Of a stretch of DNA of 10,042 nt, positions 1 to 5,596 are shown one piece after another. How positions within the stretch are numbered: the stretch's first letter is position 1; each line of letters opens with the position of its first letter. The translations under genes and the position numbers were made by a program. The stretch is from Chloroflexota bacterium. GTDB lineage: Bacteria > Chloroflexota > Dehalococcoidia > SZUA-161. Below the pieces are notes generated by a model. That model did not search any database, was not told the origin of the DNA, and saw nothing but the letters and a program-made list of their open reading frames with translations. Location: assembly GCA_003229915.1 (NCBI GenBank), contig QIGA01000110.1:1-10042 (forward strand), written 5' to 3'.

Positions 1-574
1 CAGCGTAGATCGGTTCCATTGTGGAGTTGGCCGGCTGGAGACGAATGCGGTTGCGCTCACGGTAGAGCTTCTTCAGGGTGGTCTCCTCCTCCGACTTGAG
101 CCAGGCGGCAACCATCTCACCATCATCGGCAGTAGTCGCCTGCTGCATCAAGACAACATCGCCATCATTGATAAGGGCGTCTACCATCGAGGTCCCCTTC
201 ACTCTCAGGGCATAGACATTATCCTTACCCTGAGTGATTTCGCCGCTGACCTCGACAGTATCCAGCGGCTCCATTTCCCAGGTATCGGAAGTGGGCACCG
301 GTATTGGCTCACCGGCGGCGATATGGCCGATCACAGGCACCGGAACCAAGCGTCTTCGATCCTTATCAAGTAGCTCGATGCCCCTCGACACCTCTCGGTC
401 ACGGTGGATGTAGCCCTCCCGTTCGAGAATCTTCAGATTGTAGTCAACCACCGAGGTAGAACTGATGCCACAACCCTTTAAGATGTCCCTCACGGTTGGA
501 GGATAGTCCTTCTCCTCGCGGAACTTGCGCAGGAAGCCGAGAATTCGCCTTTGTTTTGAGGAGAGCGCCTTCAT
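1..574 (-). CDS. lexA: LexA repressor (SOS regulator), 3' end outside window
   Basis: LexA represses DNA-damage genes and cleaves itself when activated by RecA filaments. The visible 191 residues contain an N-terminal winged helix-turn-helix (about residues 25-58, with PPTVRDIL and SSTSVVDYNLKILEREGYI). The Ala-Gly autocleavage site is A87-G88 in HIAAGEP. The catalytic serine is S129 in KGTSMVDALINDGD, and the general-base lysine is K168 in TTLKKL. The order and spacing match the family, and only about the last 20 residues after PANSTMEPIYA should be missing. The ATG at 572-574 is chosen because it is preceded by an AGAGGTG ribosome-binding site and gives the normal LexA N-terminus. A promoter and SOS box lie directly upstream, so autoregulation is expected. 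Identity is very secure. Confidence 0.97.
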   Translation of the reverse strand, partial: MKALSSKQRRILGFLRKFREEKDYPPTVRDILKGCGISSTSVVDYNLKILEREGYIHRDREVSRGIELLDKDRRRLVPVPVIGHIAAGEPIPVPTSDTWEMEPLDTVEVSGEITQGKDNVYALRVKGTSMVDALINDGDVVLMQQATTADDGEMVAAWLKSEEETTLKKLYRERNRIRLQPANSTMEPIYA

Positions 575-599
575 TTCTCACCTCTTAGCATTTTTGTGC

Positions 600-613
600 C
601 GAACGCTTGTTCT
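600..613 (-). promoter_or_regulatory. SOS box (LexA operator) in front of lexA
   Basis: The sequence CGAACGCTTGTTCT contains a perfect GAAC-N4-GTTC dyad and fits 12 of 14 positions of the Gram-positive-type SOS consensus CGAACRNRYGTTYC. It lies 11 bases downstream of the predicted -10 and overlaps the expected transcription start, so bound LexA would block its own transcription. Binding is inferred from the match and position. Confidence 0.87.
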
Positions 614-623
614 GCCAAGATAG

Positions 624-652
624 AGCCTAACACGCCAGATGCCTACTGTCAA
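624..652 (-). promoter_or_regulatory. lexA promoter, sigma70 type
   Basis: Read on the minus strand, a perfect -35 TTGACA (647-652) is followed after 17 bases by TAGGCT (624-629) as a -10, with a TG one base before it (extended -10). The weak -10 is balanced by the perfect -35 and ideal spacing. The SOS box follows immediately. The left end of the MITE-like element lies only about 10 bases upstream of the -35. Confidence 0.75.
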
Positions 653-722
653 TACTAGCGGCAAAACCTTAATCCGTGGATTTCATAAACCATTAGTCTT
701 TGGCATGGTTCCGCATAAATCT

Positions 723-743
723 CCTCTCCCTTCAAGGGAGAGG
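723..743. repeat. Palindrome with 10-bp arms inside the MITE-like element
   Basis: CCTCTCCCTT (723-732) and AAGGGAGAGG (734-743) are perfect reverse complements around one central base. A related C-rich/G-rich hairpin follows at 800-818 (CCCTCCC, 5-base loop, GGGAGGG). Neither has a T-tract, so they are structural repeats rather than obvious terminators. Confidence 0.7.
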
Positions 744-750
744 TTAGAGC

Positions 751-982
751 CTGTCCTGAGCTTGCCGAAGGATGAGGGTGAATCCCCCTCCCCTTAATCC
801 CCTCCCGCCAGGGGAGGGAAATTACGATGAACTGGCAGTTAACTTTGAGAGTTCACCGGGCAGGCGAATTCATACAGCTTTGCCCCAAATGTAGGTCCTC
901 TCTCGCTCGCGCTGAGCCCTTCGATAAACTCAGAACGTGCTTGTCGAAGGACCGTTCGTGGTTTCCTGAGCGGCACCGAAGG
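751..982. repeat. Four degenerate copies of a CCTTCGnnAAnCTCAG-type repeat
   Basis: Related motifs occur in both orientations: 751-771 (inverted, CTGAGCTTGCCGAAGG core), 918-933 (direct, CCTTCGATAAACTCAG), 939-950 (inverted, GCTTGTCGAAGG) and 964-982 (inverted, CTGAGCGGCACCGAAGG core). Within this set TGAGCCCTTCG (913-923) pairs with CGAAGGGCTCA (977-987), CTCAG (929-933) with CTGAG (966-970), and GAACG (933-937) with CGTTC (953-957). The result is one long nested hairpin. Such motifs resemble dispersed intergenic palindromic repeats seen in many bacterial genomes; that family link is from memory. Confidence 0.6.
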
Positions 983-1015
983 GCTCACCACAAACGTAAT
1001 GTGATGCATCAGTTG

Positions 1016-1073
1016 GTAGCGTCGTGACTCCTGTCACGACGAGGATTCGTTGCCACAGGAGTAGCAACGCTAC
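1016..1073. repeat. 58-bp quasi-palindrome inside the MITE-like element
   Basis: The block starts with GTAGCG and ends with CGCTAC and largely reads the same on both strands. Each half holds a smaller hairpin: CGTCGTGAC (1020-1028) pairs with GTCACGACG (1033-1041) around TCCT, and CGTTGC (1048-1053) pairs with GCAACG (1064-1069). It could form one large cruciform or two side-by-side hairpins. Confidence 0.7.
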
Positions 1074-1157
1074 GTTTGCCGGAGGTCTTGCCATAATCCG
1101 TCGGCAGGCAACAGTCACATGATAGTCTGATTTCAGAGTATTATTCACGGATTAAGG

Positions 1158-1188
1158 CAAAAGAAAAAGCTGCTCGTACGAGCAGCTT
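1158..1188 (-). terminator. Intrinsic terminator of rpsT
   Basis: The perfect 22-base palindrome at 1167-1188 folds as a 9-bp stem (AAGCTGCTC/GAGCAGCTT) with a GTAC loop. On the minus strand, reading out of rpsT, it is followed by a T-rich tail, TTTCTTTTG after the stem's own TT. The last Ts belong to the right-hand CAAAA duplication of the MITE-like element, so the insertion landed at the end of the T-tract without destroying it. Confidence 0.88.
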
Positions 1189-1238
1189 AAATTCTATGTT
1201 GCCCAGGAATCGATCGGTGCTTGGCCAGACCGCTGTGC

Positions 1239-1514
1239 CTAGTTTTCAGGAGGAAACGCAGTTTTGAACTTCTTTATCAGGCGTGACTTATGGCGTGCAG
1301 CGTTGTTCGAGTGGATAATACCCTTCTGTGCCGCCCTATCCAAGGCGATCGTTGCCTGCCTCACTGCGTCTCTGGCCGGCTCAAGCTCCTTGTCAAGGAT
1401 GAGCCTCTCTGCTTTGCCGATGCTGGTCTTGAGGGCGCTGTTGATAGCCCTATTGCGGCTTCGCCTTTCCCTTATTATGCGAATCGATTTCTTTGCTGAT
1501 TTCGTATGTGCCAA
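1239..1514 (-). CDS. rpsT: 30S ribosomal protein S20 (bS20), TTG start
   Basis: S20 is a small basic helical protein that binds 16S rRNA early in 30S assembly. The 91-residue product begins (M)AHTKSAKKSIR, the standard S20 N-terminus, continues with RRSRNRAINSALKT and ends AARHKSRLIKKFKTAF, all typical. The start is a TTG at 1512-1514, chosen because GGAGGG lies six bases upstream and the family begins exactly there. A start at 1550, 12 codons earlier, would put that ribosome-binding site inside the gene and add residues unlike S20. E. coli rpsT also starts with TTG and is repressed by its own product, so a weak start may be a shared control feature (inference). It has its own promoter and terminator and is monocistronic. 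Confidence 0.96.
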   Translation of the reverse strand: MAHTKSAKKSIRIIRERRSRNRAINSALKTSIGKAERLILDKELEPARDAVRQATIALDRAAQKGIIHSNNAARHKSRLIKKFKTAFPPEN

Positions 1515-1520
1515 ATCCCA

Positions 1521-1526
1521 CCCTCC
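1521..1526 (-). promoter_or_regulatory. rpsT ribosome-binding site that fixes the TTG start
   Basis: On the minus strand GGAGGG stands six bases before the TTG codon of rpsT. It is the only good Shine-Dalgarno match near the S20 N-terminus and it decides the start. The predicted transcription start is only a few bases further upstream, so the leader is very short. Confidence 0.85.
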
Positions 1527-1534
1527 AGATAAGC

Positions 1535-1563
1535 ATATTACACTATTCAACGCGATTTGTCCA
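1535..1563 (-). promoter_or_regulatory. rpsT promoter, sigma70 type
   Basis: On the minus strand TGGACA (1558-1563, five of six to TTGACA) is followed after exactly 17 bases by TAATAT (1535-1540). Transcription would start near 1528, just ahead of the GGAGGG site. Confidence 0.75.
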
Positions 1564-1576
1564 CAGGTGCCGCAAC

Positions 1577-1605
1577 TTGCGCGACACCAGCCGCCAAAGT
1601 ATAAT
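1577..1605 (+). promoter_or_regulatory. lysA promoter, sigma70 type
   Basis: A perfect TATAAT (1600-1605) lies 17 bases after TTGCGC (1577-1582), a -35 matching three of six. The -35 overlaps a short dyad, CGCAA-C-TTGCG (1571-1581), that could be an operator for an unknown regulator. This promoter stands back to back with the rpsT promoter. Confidence 0.72.
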
Positions 1606-1631
1606 CGCTACGGCTGGAGGATAGATTACAC

Positions 1632-2954
1632 ATGTCAGCAGTAGAGCAAATGTCGGCGCTGCTACCCGATACCGCGGCGATAAGTGAGCAAGGGCACCTC
1701 ACCATCGGAGGATGTGACGTAGCGGAGCTTGCCGCCGAGTTTGGCACGCCGCTTTACATCTTCGATGAAGCCACATTGAGGCGAACTTGTGCTGAGTACC
1801 GCAAAGGGTTCGGGCAAAGCTATAGCGATACCCTGGTGATCTACGCTGCCAAAGCTTTTCTTAACAGAGCTCTGGCGACAATCATCCGGGAGGAGGGACT
1901 GGGAATTGACGTGGTATCCGGAGGTGAGCTAAGTATAGCCAGATCGGTCGGTTTCCCTGCGGAGAAGGTCTACTTCCACGGCAACAACAAGCTCAGGGAA
2001 GAGATAGAACTGGCGATATCCTGGGGGATTGGCCGCATCGTGGTCGACAATCTCCACGAGCTTTCACTGGTCAACGAGGTGGCCCAAGAGGCCGGGATCA
2101 CCCAGGACATGCTGATTAGGCTCACCCCAGGCATTGACGCCCACACCCATCGCCACGTTACCACAGGCGTCATCGACAGCAAGTTCGGCTTGCCAATCGC
2201 TCTGGGACTGGCCGAAGAAGCCATATCTAAAGCTATGTCGGCATCCAATGTCGAACTCGTGGGGCTACACGTGCACTTGGGTTCCCTAATCTTCTCCGTT
2301 GAGCCCTATCAAGAGGCGATCAAGATCGTTTTCCAGTTCGCCGCTGAGATGCGAGATGAGTACGGCCTCGATTTCCGCGAGTTCAGTCCCGGAGGCGGAT
2401 TTGCCATCCCATATACCCGGGATGATCCAGCTCCAGATGTGGGCTACTACGCCAGCGCTATCGCCGAGGCTATTCACGCCCACAGCGAGGAATTCGGGAT
2501 GAAGCCACCCCGGCTAATCGTGGAGCCAGGCCGGGCGATTGTGGGACGTTCAGCCGTAGCAGTTTACCGTGCGGGGGTAATCAAAGACATCCCCGGAGTG
2601 CGCAAGTATGTGTCTGTGGACGGTGGCATAGCGGATAACATTCGGCCAGCGCTGTACGGTTCAAGATACGAAGCGCTCATCGCCAACAAGGCCGCGGAGA
2701 ATGAGGCGGAGATGGTAACCATCGCCGGCAAGTTCTGCGAGTCAGGAGATATCCTGGCCAAGGACGCCAAGTTGCCCGAGGTCGCCCCCGGTGATATCAT
2801 CGTCATACCGGTATGTGGCGCTTACTGTCTCCCCATGGCCTCCAACTACAACGCATCGCTGAGACCGGCGATTGTCATGATCAGTGAGGGCAAGGCACGT
2901 GTTACTCGACGCCGTGAGAGCTACGATGACCTGATGCGTTACGATGTCGCTTAG
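1632..2954 (+). CDS. lysA: Diaminopimelate decarboxylase
   Basis: LysA is a PLP enzyme that decarboxylates meso-diaminopimelate to L-lysine, the last step of bacterial lysine synthesis in the cytoplasm. The 440 residues show the fold-type III (alanine racemase-like barrel) pattern. The PLP lysine is K74 in IYAAKAF. Next come HGNNK (116-120), HVHLGS (213-218), the phosphate-binding GGGF (254-257) and EPGRAIVG (298-305). CESGD (369-373) supplies the active-site cysteine from the partner subunit of the dimer, and the C-terminal GAY tyrosine is Y398. The length is normal. The ATG at 1632 follows GGAGG at 1616-1620, spaced slightly long at 11 bases. If this organism lacks murein, as the neighbouring dcw remnant suggests, diaminopimelate here would serve lysine alone. 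The gene has its own promoter and converges on ftsZ. Confidence 0.97.
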   Translation: MSAVEQMSALLPDTAAISEQGHLTIGGCDVAELAAEFGTPLYIFDEATLRRTCAEYRKGFGQSYSDTLVIYAAKAFLNRALATIIREEGLGIDVVSGGELSIARSVGFPAEKVYFHGNNKLREEIELAISWGIGRIVVDNLHELSLVNEVAQEAGITQDMLIRLTPGIDAHTHRHVTTGVIDSKFGLPIALGLAEEAISKAMSASNVELVGLHVHLGSLIFSVEPYQEAIKIVFQFAAEMRDEYGLDFREFSPGGGFAIPYTRDDPAPDVGYYASAIAEAIHAHSEEFGMKPPRLIVEPGRAIVGRSAVAVYRAGVIKDIPGVRKYVSVDGGIADNIRPALYGSRYEALIANKAAENEAEMVTIAGKFCESGDILAKDAKLPEVAPGDIIVIPVCGAYCLPMASNYNASLRPAIVMISEGKARVTRRRESYDDLMRYDVA

Positions 2955-2978
2955 CTCATCGTTTAGCGCAGGCACAGG

Positions 2979-3034
2979 AAGGCCGTAGGAACTTTCATTC
3001 CTACGGCCTTACGCCATTCCTGGAAACCAGGAAT
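2979..3034. terminator. Two tandem hairpins between convergent lysA and ftsZ
   Basis: The first hairpin has perfect 13-bp arms (2979-2991 with 2998-3010, loop CTTTCA). The second has perfect 8-bp arms, ATTCCTGG (3016-3023) and CCAGGAAT (3027-3034), around AAA. They occupy the only space between two converging genes and can stop transcription from either side. Neither strand has a strong T-tract, so efficiency or Rho-dependence cannot be judged. Confidence 0.7.
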
Positions 3035-3061
3035 TATAAAACAATATATACTACGAGACTT

Positions 3062-4144
3062 CTACCTGATCCAAGGGAAAATCGATCGGCGTTTAGCGTC
3101 CACCCCGTACTCTGTCAAATCATCATCGAACACGATCGGGCTCTTACTCTCTACGTTACTCGCACCCTCCCGGAATCCCGTAGCGATCAACGTGAGCTTC
3201 ACGTCAGAACCCATCTTTGGATCCGTCGCCAGGCCAAAGATAATCTGGGCATTGGGATCCGCCACCTCTCTGATGATACTGGCTGCCTCATTTACCTCAG
3301 AGAGGGTAATATCACTATAGGTAATATTGTACAGAATCCGCTTCGCTCTATCTATGGAGAAATCGAATAGAGGGCTGACAATAGCAGATCTGGCAGCATC
3401 AGCAGCCCGGCTTTCACCACTGCCGTAGCCCATGGATATCCAGGCAAGCCCCGCCTCGTTCATTGTAGCTTTCACATCATTGAAATCGAGGTTGATATTG
3501 CCGGAGCTCCCGATCACTCCGGAAATGCCGTTGACACTTTGAAATAGCACGTCATCCACCATCTTGAAAGCCGCTTCGATGGAGACATTCGTGTCACACA
3601 TGCTCAGAAGGCGTTCGTTGGGAATGACGATTATGCTGTCCGCTCTCTCCTCGAGCCGTATGATACCCTCAGACGCCACTCTGGCACGGTACACGCCCTC
3701 AAAGTTAAAGGGCCTGGTCACGATGGCTATGGTGAGGATGCCAAGTTCTTTTGCGACCTCCGCAACCACCGGCGCAGCGCCAGTGCCCGTGCCCCCACCC
3801 ATACCTGCGGTTATGAATACCATATCAGCGCCATCAACAGCCCGGGCGAGATCATCACGGCTTTCTTCAGCCGTCAGCATGCCCAACGTATGGTCACCAC
3901 CTGCTCCGAGCCCCCTCGTAAGTCTGTCGCCTATGCGCAGGCGAGTCTTAGCTATCGATCGCACCAAGGCTTGCGCATCTGTGTTTATCGCAATGAAGTC
4001 GATCTCCGGAATATCCTCTTCGATCATGCGATTGACAGCATTGGTGCCGCCGCCGCCTACGCCGACAACCTTGATCTGAGTAAGTCTATCAGCATCAGTG
4101 CCAACCACCTCCATCCCACCTTTCAACGCTGTTCCACTCACCAT
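3062..4144 (-). CDS. ftsZ: Cell division protein FtsZ (short C-terminal tail)
   Basis: FtsZ is the tubulin-like GTPase that forms the cytokinetic ring. The 360 residues show KVVGVGGGGTNAVNRM (25-40), the tubulin signature GGGTGTG (116-122), NFEG in the GTPase domain, and the T7 loop NLDFNDV with N218, D220 and D223 that completes the neighbour's active site. The core ends near residue 325. The remaining 35 or so residues are a short acidic linker and the ending RRSIFPWIR, which only loosely recalls the usual IPxFLR-type peptide that binds FtsA or other anchors. The ATG at 4144 follows GGGTGG four bases upstream; a second in-frame ATG (residue 11, before EVVGTDAD) is possible. The gene starts 22 bases after rsmH, with no ftsA, ftsQ or mur gene between, and is the last gene of the mraZ operon. 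Confidence 0.97.
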   Translation of the reverse strand: MVSGTALKGGMEVVGTDADRLTQIKVVGVGGGGTNAVNRMIEEDIPEIDFIAINTDAQALVRSIAKTRLRIGDRLTRGLGAGGDHTLGMLTAEESRDDLARAVDGADMVFITAGMGGGTGTGAAPVVAEVAKELGILTIAIVTRPFNFEGVYRARVASEGIIRLEERADSIIVIPNERLLSMCDTNVSIEAAFKMVDDVLFQSVNGISGVIGSSGNINLDFNDVKATMNEAGLAWISMGYGSGESRAADAARSAIVSPLFDFSIDRAKRILYNITYSDITLSEVNEAASIIREVADPNAQIIFGLATDPKMGSDVKLTLIATGFREGASNVESKSPIVFDDDLTEYGVDAKRRSIFPWIR

Positions 4145-4166
4145 AGTTCCACCCTAACTGAAAAGG

Positions 4167-5114
4167 CTAGATGCGCTCGCCAGCCCTCATCCTCGCGCTG
4201 CGACTCCGCGGATTAGCCTGCACCTCGCTTGGAGAGGGCTTGATTACCTTTCGGGTTACTATTCTGAGCCTAGGAGTATGGTCACAGATACAAGCAGGCA
4301 TTCCTGGAGGACAAATACACCGCTGTGCCTCCTGACGGAAGAAGCCTTTGACCAGTCGATCTTCGAGCGAATGAAAGCTAATGACAACAATCCTGCCACC
4401 GCTTCCCAGGAGACTGAGCGACTGTTCCAGCGCAAGCTCGAGGTTCTCCAGTTCCTGATTGACCTCTATGCGCAGGGCTTGAAAGGTTTTCGTCGCCGGG
4501 TGAATCCTGCCACGCGCCTTGCCAGCAGCTTGCTCCACAACCTGAGCGAGTTCCAAGGTAGTCCTCAGAGGGCGTCTTTCTACTATGCGTCTTGCTATCT
4601 GCCGGCTTCGCTGTTCTTCACCGTATCTATCGAGAAGCTGAGCCAGCTCAGGCTCCGGGTAGGTATTGACGATATCTGCCGCGGTAAGAGCCTGCTTGTC
4701 GCTGAACCTCATGTCCAGCGGCGCATCCTGCCTGAAGCTAAAGCCACGACCTGCCTCCTCAAGCTGGAGAGAGGAAAGACCGAGATCAAAAAAGACGCCA
4801 TTTACAGGACTGAAGCCATACCTGGTGCAGATATTCTCCAGATATTTGAAATTCTCATTGACCAGAATGACATCTTTCCCATAGGTCTTGAGCCTCTCCC
4901 GCGCTACCTTAAGCGCGTGGGGGTCAGCATCGATGCCAATTAGCTGGCCTCCGGGGGAGCTCTCCTCCAGGATCGCCGCAGCATGTCCCCCGCCACCAAC
5001 AGTACAGTCTACGTATCTCCCACCGCGCTGAACTTTCAGAGCATCCATACACTCTTCGAGCATAACGGGCTCATGACCAGGCGCATTAGTCAAGGGTAGA
5101 GTAGTCATTGTCAT
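4167..5114 (-). CDS. rsmH: 16S rRNA (cytosine1402-N4)-methyltransferase RsmH
   Basis: RsmH (MraW) uses S-adenosylmethionine to methylate N4 of C1402 in the 16S rRNA decoding centre. With the ATG at 5112-5114 the product has 315 residues, the usual family size. Visible family blocks are GHEPVMLEE, the SAM loop DCTVGGGGH (36-44), GVFFDLGLSSLQL, GFSFRQDAPLDMRF, KTFQALRIEVNQEL and VISFHSLEDRLVK. The C-terminus is basic. The start is chosen because it overlaps the mraZ stop as ATGA, typical of translational coupling, and avoids 26 unrelated N-terminal residues encoded inside mraZ by the longer frame opening at 5192. A second ATG two codons later is also usable. In most bacteria ftsL and ftsI would come next; here ftsZ does. 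Confidence 0.96.
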   Translation of the reverse strand: MTMTTLPLTNAPGHEPVMLEECMDALKVQRGGRYVDCTVGGGGHAAAILEESSPGGQLIGIDADPHALKVARERLKTYGKDVILVNENFKYLENICTRYGFSPVNGVFFDLGLSSLQLEEAGRGFSFRQDAPLDMRFSDKQALTAADIVNTYPEPELAQLLDRYGEEQRSRQIARRIVERRPLRTTLELAQVVEQAAGKARGRIHPATKTFQALRIEVNQELENLELALEQSLSLLGSGGRIVVISFHSLEDRLVKGFFRQEAQRCICPPGMPACICDHTPRLRIVTRKVIKPSPSEVQANPRSRSARMRAGERI

Positions 5115-5533
5115 ATCTCTACAGCCTCTGCAATCTCGGCAGCGTGCTCGGCCACAAACTGCTTCTCCGCAGCCCAAAGGTCCTTTGCCCATATTTGTAG
5201 ATGCGTGTATGACCCGATCATAACAACCTCGTCATTGATACTGGCGTACTGGCGCAGGGCAGGAGGGAGGATAATCCTCCCCTGCCGGTCAGGTTCAAGA
5301 TCGAATGCACCGGAGAAAGTGAAGCGAGCGAGCCTCCTCGGGTTGAGCTGGGTAGTGGGGAGGGAAACGAGTTCTTCAGCCGCCCTTTCCCACTCCCCTA
5401 CAGTATAAACGTTGAGGCATTTGTCGAACCCTCGTGAAAGCACCAGCCCAGCGCGGAATGCGTCTCTGAACTTGGCTGGGATGGCTACCCTTCCCTTGTG
5501 ATCGATCCTTAACTCATACTCACCCAGAAACAT
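5111..5533 (-). CDS. mraZ: Transcriptional regulator MraZ
   Basis: MraZ is a ring-forming DNA-binding protein of the SpoVT/AbrB class that controls the dcw operon it heads. The 140 residues hold the family's tandem repeat, with DHKGR (11-15) followed by IPAKFR and DRQGR (82-86) followed by ILPPALR, the two DNA-contacting DxxGR motifs. The ATG at 5533 gives the canonical N-terminus MFLGEYE. A GTG start at 5557 would place the DNA boxes inside the gene and add eight atypical residues. The stop overlaps the rsmH start by four bases (ATGA). Four direct repeats and a strong promoter sit immediately upstream, so autoregulation is expected. Confidence 0.95.
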   Translation of the reverse strand: MFLGEYELRIDHKGRVAIPAKFRDAFRAGLVLSRGFDKCLNVYTVGEWERAAEELVSLPTTQLNPRRLARFTFSGAFDLEPDRQGRIILPPALRQYASINDEVVMIGSYTHLQIWAKDLWAAEKQFVAEHAAEIAEAVEI

Positions 5534-5570
5534 CCACTCAGCCCCACTTTGCACCACTATTCACCACTTT
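5534..5570 (-). promoter_or_regulatory. MraZ operator: four 7-bp boxes at 10-bp period
   Basis: On the minus strand the boxes AAAGTGG (5564-5570), ATAGTGG (5554-5560), AAAGTGG (5544-5550) and TGAGTGG (5534-5540) are separated by three bases each, an exact helical-turn period. MraZ operators described in Mollicutes are AAAGTG-type boxes with 3-bp spacers, and those in E. coli are TGGG-type repeats also at a 10-bp period. The array runs from the -10 of the mraZ promoter to the base before the ATG, so it covers the transcription start and ribosome-binding site. MraZ binding is inferred. Confidence 0.87.
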
Positions 5571-5596
5571 TTAGCACATCGCTGTCCCATTGTCAA
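5568..5596 (-). promoter_or_regulatory. mraZ-rsmH-ftsZ operon promoter
   Basis: On the minus strand a perfect TTGACA (5591-5596) lies 17 bases from TAAAAA (5568-5573, four of six to TATAAT). Transcription would begin near 5561. The -10 overlaps the first MraZ box by three bases, so MraZ binding would compete with RNA polymerase. No other strong promoter was noticed before ftsZ. Confidence 0.78.

Larger units (their letters stand above)
662..1162. mobile_element. MITE-like non-autonomous element with 12-bp TIRs and 5-bp TSD
   Basis: This gene-free block is bounded by perfect 12-bp inverted repeats, CCTTAATCCGTG at 667-678 and CACGGATTAAGG at 1146-1157. They are flanked directly by the 5-bp direct repeat CAAAA at 662-666 and 1158-1162, the layout of a transposed element (491 bp) with a target-site duplication. 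The inside is packed with hairpins and copies of a CCTTCG...CTCAG motif. The only reading frames are about 70 codons, lie across the repeats and look like nothing known, so the element would need a transposase supplied elsewhere. It sits between the rpsT terminator and the lexA promoter and leaves both intact. The mobile nature is inferred from ends alone; no second copy is in the window. Confidence 0.6.

Noticed and set aside
827..1148. Short open frames on both strands inside the MITE-like element (66 codons plus strand, 72 codons minus strand)
   Set aside because: They run across hairpins and inverted repeats, show no recognisable protein features, and are explained by repeat structure.
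1264..1644. Plus-strand 126-codon frame opposite rpsT
   Set aside because: It is antisense to the S20 gene, runs past the rpsT and lysA promoters and ends inside lysA; its composition reflects the complement of S20 codons.
3564..4079. Plus-strand 171-codon frame opposite ftsZ
   Set aside because: It is a complement of conserved FtsZ sequence with no family resemblance of its own.
4278..4943. Plus-strand 221-codon frame opposite rsmH
   Set aside because: It is long but fully antisense to a clear RsmH gene and has no recognisable motifs or convincing ribosome-binding site.
5115..5192. N-terminal extension of RsmH by 26 residues
   Set aside because: It lies inside mraZ, is cysteine- and arginine-rich unlike the family, and the ATGA overlap start fits both coupling and the normal N-terminus.
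5534..5557. GTG start for MraZ eight codons upstream
   Set aside because: The family begins MFLGEYE, and the upstream codons coincide with the MraZ boxes.
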